NCBI RefSeq assembly: GCF_000720635.1
Contig: NZ_JOCF01000050.1
Coordinates: 15,522-79,521, forward strand
Length of the DNA: 64,000 nucleotides
Reading direction: 5' to 3'
Source: Streptomyces sp. NRRL WC-3742
GTDB taxonomy: Bacteria > Actinomycetota > Actinomycetes > Streptomycetales > Streptomycetaceae
Part shown: piece after piece, positions 61,023 through 64,000 of the stretch
Position numbering within the stretch: position 1 is the first letter of the stretch
Layout: each line of letters opens with the position of its first letter
The notes under the pieces: model-generated
Databases searched by the model: none
The model's input: the letters and a program-made list of their open reading frames with translations, nothing else
Told to the model about the DNA's origin: nothing
Program-made: the position numbers and the translations under genes

Positions 61023-61943
61023 ATGCAGTCCACCACCTTCCCCAACGGCCCGATCACCATGGCCGGCAACCTGTTCCTCCCCGAGGGCTTCGACCCGAAC
61101 GGCAGCTACCCCGCGATCGTCACCGTCCACCCGGGCGGCGGCGTCAAGGAGCAGACCGCCGGCCTCTACGCGAAGAAGCTCGCCGAACAGGGCTTCGTGG
61201 CCCTGGCCTTCGACGCCTCCCACCAGGGCGAGAGCGGCGGCGAGCCCCACTTCCTGGAGGACCCTGCGCGCCGGGTCGAGGACGTCCACGCCGCCGTCGA
61301 CCACCTGCAGTCCCTGCCCTACGTCGACGCCGACCGCGTCGGCGTTCTGGGCGTCTGCGCCGGCGGCGGCTACGCCGTCAACGCCACCATGACCGACTCC
61401 CGGATCCGGGCCGTGGCCACGGTCAGCGCCCTCAACATCGGCAGCGCCTGGCGCAAGGGCTGGTACGGCTCCGACCAGGACAGCGCGGCCCTGCCGGTGC
61501 GCGACGCCGCTTCCCAGGCCCGCCAGGCCCAGGCCACCACCGGCGCCGAGCCCGTTATGGCCCCCTACGTTCCGGCCGAGCTCGACGGGAACACCCCGCG
61601 CGACCTCGCCGAGGCCCACGACTACTACCTCACCCCCCGCGCCCAGCACCCGAACGCCCAGAACCAGTACCTCCTGGGCCTGAGCATCCCGCGCATCCTC
61701 GCCTTCGACGCCTTCCACCTCGTCGAGGACCTCCTCACCCAGCCCCTCCTCATGGTCGCCGGCAGCGACGCCGGCTCCCTGTGGCACAGCACCGAGCTGC
61801 ACGCCAAGGCCCGCGGTCCCAAGAAGCTCGTCATCGTCGAGGGCGGTACCCACATGGACTTCTACGACGTGCCCAAGTACGTCGACCAGGCTGTCCGGGA
61901 AGCCGTGCCGTTCTTCAACGACAACCTCGCCCCCCGCGCCTGA
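61023..61943 (+). CDS. Dienelactone-hydrolase-like alpha/beta hydrolase with Cys nucleophile
   Basis: 306 aa. ATG at 61023 with AGGAG upstream. VHPGGGVKEQTAGLYA, LAFDASHQGESGGEPH and the nucleophile elbow GVLGVCAGGGYA: C112 takes the place of Ser, as in dienelactone hydrolase. Catalytic Asp in VAGSDAG, His in GGTHMDFYD. Third gene of the cupin-NmrA-hydrolase set, followed by a hairpin. The group may process an aromatic or lactone compound sensed by the MmyB-like regulators. Confidence 0.87.
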   Translation: MQSTTFPNGPITMAGNLFLPEGFDPNGSYPAIVTVHPGGGVKEQTAGLYAKKLAEQGFVALAFDASHQGESGGEPHFLEDPARRVEDVHAAVDHLQSLPYVDADRVGVLGVCAGGGYAVNATMTDSRIRAVATVSALNIGSAWRKGWYGSDQDSAALPVRDAASQARQAQATTGAEPVMAPYVPAELDGNTPRDLAEAHDYYLTPRAQHPNAQNQYLLGLSIPRILAFDAFHLVEDLLTQPLLMVAGSDAGSLWHSTELHAKARGPKKLVIVEGGTHMDFYDVPKYVDQAVREAVPFFNDNLAPRA

Positions 61944-61958
61944 GGGACCCCACCCCGC

Positions 61959-62001
61959 GGGGGCGGTGTTCGGACGGGAACACCTCCCGGGCACCGCCCC
62001 C
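61959..62001 (+). terminator. Two-part hairpin terminator
   Basis: GGGGGCGGTG (61959-61968) pairs with CACCGCCCCC (61992-62001), and inside it GGTGTTC (61965-61971) with GAACACC (61978-61984), two alternative stems 15 nt past the hydrolase stop. Confidence 0.75.
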
Positions 62002-62087
62002 CCGCCCATCCACGTCGCGGTCCGGTCCGGTCCGGACCGGAGCAGACGGCCCGGCGGCCGGGCCCGGAACAGGCAGGAGCGCCCGGT

Positions 62088-62550
62088 ATGAGCGTGCCCG
62101 AACCGCCGAGGCTGCGGCGGGAGGTGTCCCCGCTGGAGCTGTTCTTCGACCTCGTCTTCGTCTTCGCCGTCTCCCAGCTCTCCCACTACCTCCTGACCCA
62201 TCTCACCTGGCGCGGCGCCGCCGAGACGGCGGTGCTGTTGGTGGCGGTCTTCGGCACATGGGCCCACACCAGCTACGAGGCGACGCTCCTGGACATCCAC
62301 CGCCCCGTCACACGCGGGATGGTCGTCGTCGTCATGGGCCTCGTCCTCTATCTGAACTCCGCCGTCCCCCACGCCTTCGACGATCGGGCATGGGCCTTCA
62401 CCGTCCCGCTGCTGGCGATCCTCCTCGCCGGAACCGTGACAGCCTTGGCCGCCAGCACCGAAGCGCTGCGCGAACACTTCCGCAGCACCCTGGCGTGGAT
62501 CGCGGCCTCCGCGCCGCTGTGGATCGCGGGAGCCGCCGCCGACCCCGGCC
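62088..62550 (+). pseudogene. LtrA-like (low-temperature requirement) membrane protein, truncated by IS30
   Basis: VSPLELFFDLVFVFAVSQLSH is the LtrA opening, with the HLTWRGAAETAVLLVAVFG, WAHTSY and LTFDD-type loop (AFDDRAWAF) and ALREHF. About 150 of roughly 380 residues remain (four of about ten helices). At about 62548 it joins IS30 sequence in a different frame. Confidence 0.85.
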
Positions 62551-62551
62551 C

Positions 62552-63103
62552 AAGCCGGGGAAGATTGCCCTCAACCCCGAGCTGCGGGAGGCGATCCAGG
62601 CCGGCCTGGACGAGCTCTGGAGCCCCGAGCAGATCTGCCACGCTCTGCGGGCACAGCTCCCCGACCGGCCGGAGATGCACGTGGCTCACGAGCCGATCTA
62701 CCAGGCGCTCTACGTCCAGGGCCGCAGCGAGCTGCGGCGTGAGCTCGCCGACGCCCTGCGCACCGGCCGGGCCTGCCGCAAGCCACGGCGCCGGCCCGAC
62801 TGCCGCCGTCCCCGCTTCACCGACCCCATGGTCATGATCAGCCAGCGCCCTGCCGAGGCCGAGGACCGGGCGATTCCCGGCCACTGGGAGGGCGACCTCA
62901 TCATCGGCAGAGACGGCACGTCGGCGATCGGCACGCTGGTCGAACGCGCAACCCGCTACGTGATGCTCCTGCACCTGCCCCATGGCCGCACCGCCGAGCA
63001 CGTGCGCGACGCCCTCGTAACCACCCTCCAGACCCCGCCCGCCCACCTGAAGCGGTCACTGACCTGGGACCAGGGCGCCGAGATGGCCGCCCACAAGAGC
63101 TTC
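62552..63103 (+). mobile_element. IS30-family transposase fragment
   Basis: A frame from KPGKIALNPELREAIQAGLD through SPEQICHALRAQLPDRPEMH, GHWEGDLIIGRDGTSAIGTL, ERATRYVMLLHLPHG and LTWDQGAEMAAHKSF is the middle of an IS30 transposase, including the DDE Asp residues (GDLIIG and WDQG). Both ends are missing: the N-terminal HTH is lost where it meets ltrA, and it ends at 63103 inside AAHKSF. No inverted repeats remain. Inactive. Confidence 0.87.
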
Positions 63104-63250
63104 CGTAGCCATCCTTGTTGCAAGGGCCGGTGAAGGGCCAGCAACCGCCAGCGTCGGCCTTCGTGTCCACCTGCCGCCAGAAGGCTGCCTCCCGTGCGTA
63201 CTTGCGTTCGGGAGTCCGGGGGCGTCCCCGGTACGTTCCTGGCCCCGAGG
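63101..63250 (-). pseudogene. HNH-endonuclease N-terminal remnant
   Basis: Reading leftward: RGRPRTPERKYAREAAFWRQ, VDTKADAGGCWPFTGPCNKD and GYG. That is the FW-x-V-x(n)-GGCWxxTGxxNxDGYG opening of phage-type HNH proteins. It stops at the IS30 junction before the HNH Cys/His core. Non-functional. Confidence 0.6.
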
Positions 63251-63755
63251 CACGAGGAAGGACAACCGGCCTGATGGATGGGGTATCTGGCCTGATCGGA
63301 AGATCGACACCGGGCCAGACGCGATGGAGTGCGATGGAGTGCAAGGGCGGCACCATCGCAGTCCCCATTTCTGGGGTCTCACCAGCTGCGAACGCTGGTC
63401 GCTCTGCACCACACCGGTGCGGCACCATCAGAGCTCCGAGATCGTCGCGGCCACCATTGCCATCCGCCTGCTTGCTCCGGACGAGGTGGTGCAGCGCGAT
63501 CGGTCCGTACGGTGGCCAGCGATTGGTCAAGACCAATAGTCTGACGCTCCATCAGAAAAGTCAGCAAAAAGTCAGCATTGATCCGACCAGAGGTTGTTAC
63601 GCGTAGCCGAACATGAGAAGGCGACCAGCGGGTTGGGGCCGCTCCTCGCCACCACTTGAGTCGGTCGGATCCTTGCCTTGCGAGGTGCCCGCGGGCCTGG
63701 GGCGCTTCCCCTGGGTCGTGCGAGGTTGTGTGGTTCGGGGTTGCGTTTATGCAGG
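63251..63755. other. Low-GC patch of possible mobile origin
   Basis: No gene recognised. GATGGAGTGC is repeated in tandem near 63323, and AAAAGTCAGCA twice near 63556. The base composition is more AT-rich than the rest, so it may have come with the IS/HNH material. Confidence 0.4.
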
Positions 63756-64000
63756 TCAGCGCACGCGGCCGCGGGGCTTGAGTGGGATCGACGGGAGCTC
63801 CGGGGCGGGGAGGCGGTTGCCGGGGTAGCCGTTCACCTCGCCGAAGCGGGTGCCGTTCTCCCAGTCGAGGCGTGCCTGTGCGATCTCCTCACCGGATCGG
63901 CCGATGAAGTTCCACCACATGACGATCTGTTCGTCGAAGGGGGTGCCGCCGAGGAGGATGGCGCGGGCAGGGGTGGGGGCGGGGTTGATGAGGGTGAGGG
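63756..64000 (-). CDS. Pirin-family protein, C-terminal end (partial)
   Basis: 81 codons to TGA at 63756: INPAPTPARAILLGGTPFDE, then QIVMWWNFIGRSGEEIAQAR and WENGTRFGEVNGY, with PGNRLPAPELP at the end. This is the C-terminal cupin domain of pirin-like proteins (MWWNFIGR is diagnostic). The start lies beyond the window. Pirins act as quercetinases or redox sensors. Confidence 0.88.
   Translation of the reverse strand, partial: LTLINPAPTPARAILLGGTPFDEQIVMWWNFIGRSGEEIAQARLDWENGTRFGEVNGYPGNRLPAPELPSIPLKPRGRVR

Overview
The window is high-GC DNA with GTG/ATG/TTG starts, many 4-nt stop/start overlaps, and families typical of Streptomyces and relatives: DUF6328, MmyB-like regulators, LAxTG sortase substrates, F420-dependent oxidoreductases and SigB/F/G-type sigma factors. 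It looks like accessory or arm-proximal chromosome of Streptomyces or Kitasatospora. Intact genes alternate with broken ones. I saw no rRNA, tRNA, CRISPR array or prophage.

Layout. 1-2.8 kb: a small hydrophobic protein, a clipped hemerythrin gene overlapping a winged-helix regulator, a nuoD pseudogene with an internal deletion, and a hydrolase stub. 2.8-14 kb: uronate-dehydrogenase-like SDR, membrane protein, secreted nucleotide pyrophosphatase-like enzyme, an orphan dynamin-like GTPase, a secreted papain-like protease with an anchored partner, a Tat-secreted metallophosphoesterase and an epoxide hydrolase. 14.3-28.8 kb: mtnP, a GT87-type mannosyltransferase, a molybdopterin oxidoreductase with a cytochrome b partner, then (after a DUF2264 pseudogene and a secreted phospholipase-C-like enzyme) methyltransferase, GT2-DUF2064 fusion, two-component pair, nucleotide-sugar epimerase and a second molybdopterin oxidoreductase fused to its membrane domain. 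This may be one conserved locus split by an insertion.

29-35.5 kb: another secreted phosphoesterase, a lipoprotein, DUF2165 protein, amidase with a small AtzG/GatC-like partner, MBL-fold hydrolase and TetR regulator with three matching operator-like sites. 35.5-40.4 kb: a stress-type block (STAS protein, winged-helix regulator coupled to a SigB-type sigma factor, CsbD, F420 oxidoreductase, SRPBCC) with P450, NuoL-like and carboxylate-amine-ligase remnants.

40.5-44.3 kb is the most interesting region: a six-gene, largely translationally coupled operon read leftward. It encodes a DDAH-like guanidino hydrolase, a heme-oxygenase-like di-iron oxidase (HDO) with a complete six-ligand set, a flavin reductase, a DUF6328 membrane protein, a HemK2/MTQ2-type methyltransferase and a CDGSH Fe-S protein. 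It could be an undescribed guanidino/arginine oxidative system.

44.5-51.7 kb: CYTH-CHAD protein, ATP-binding anti-sigma-type protein, beta-carbonic anhydrase, DUF347 membrane protein, and a PepSY protein divergent from a two-component pair with CTGAAG repeats between them. 51.7-64 kb: relaxase-like remnant, quinone reductase/PadR/SnoaL-like locus with a long operator palindrome, LASTG-anchored glycoside hydrolase, a DUF255 stub, twin MmyB-like regulators divergent from a cupin-NmrA-dienelactone-hydrolase set, a truncated ltrA abutting an IS30 fragment and an HNH stub, and the 3' end of a pirin gene.
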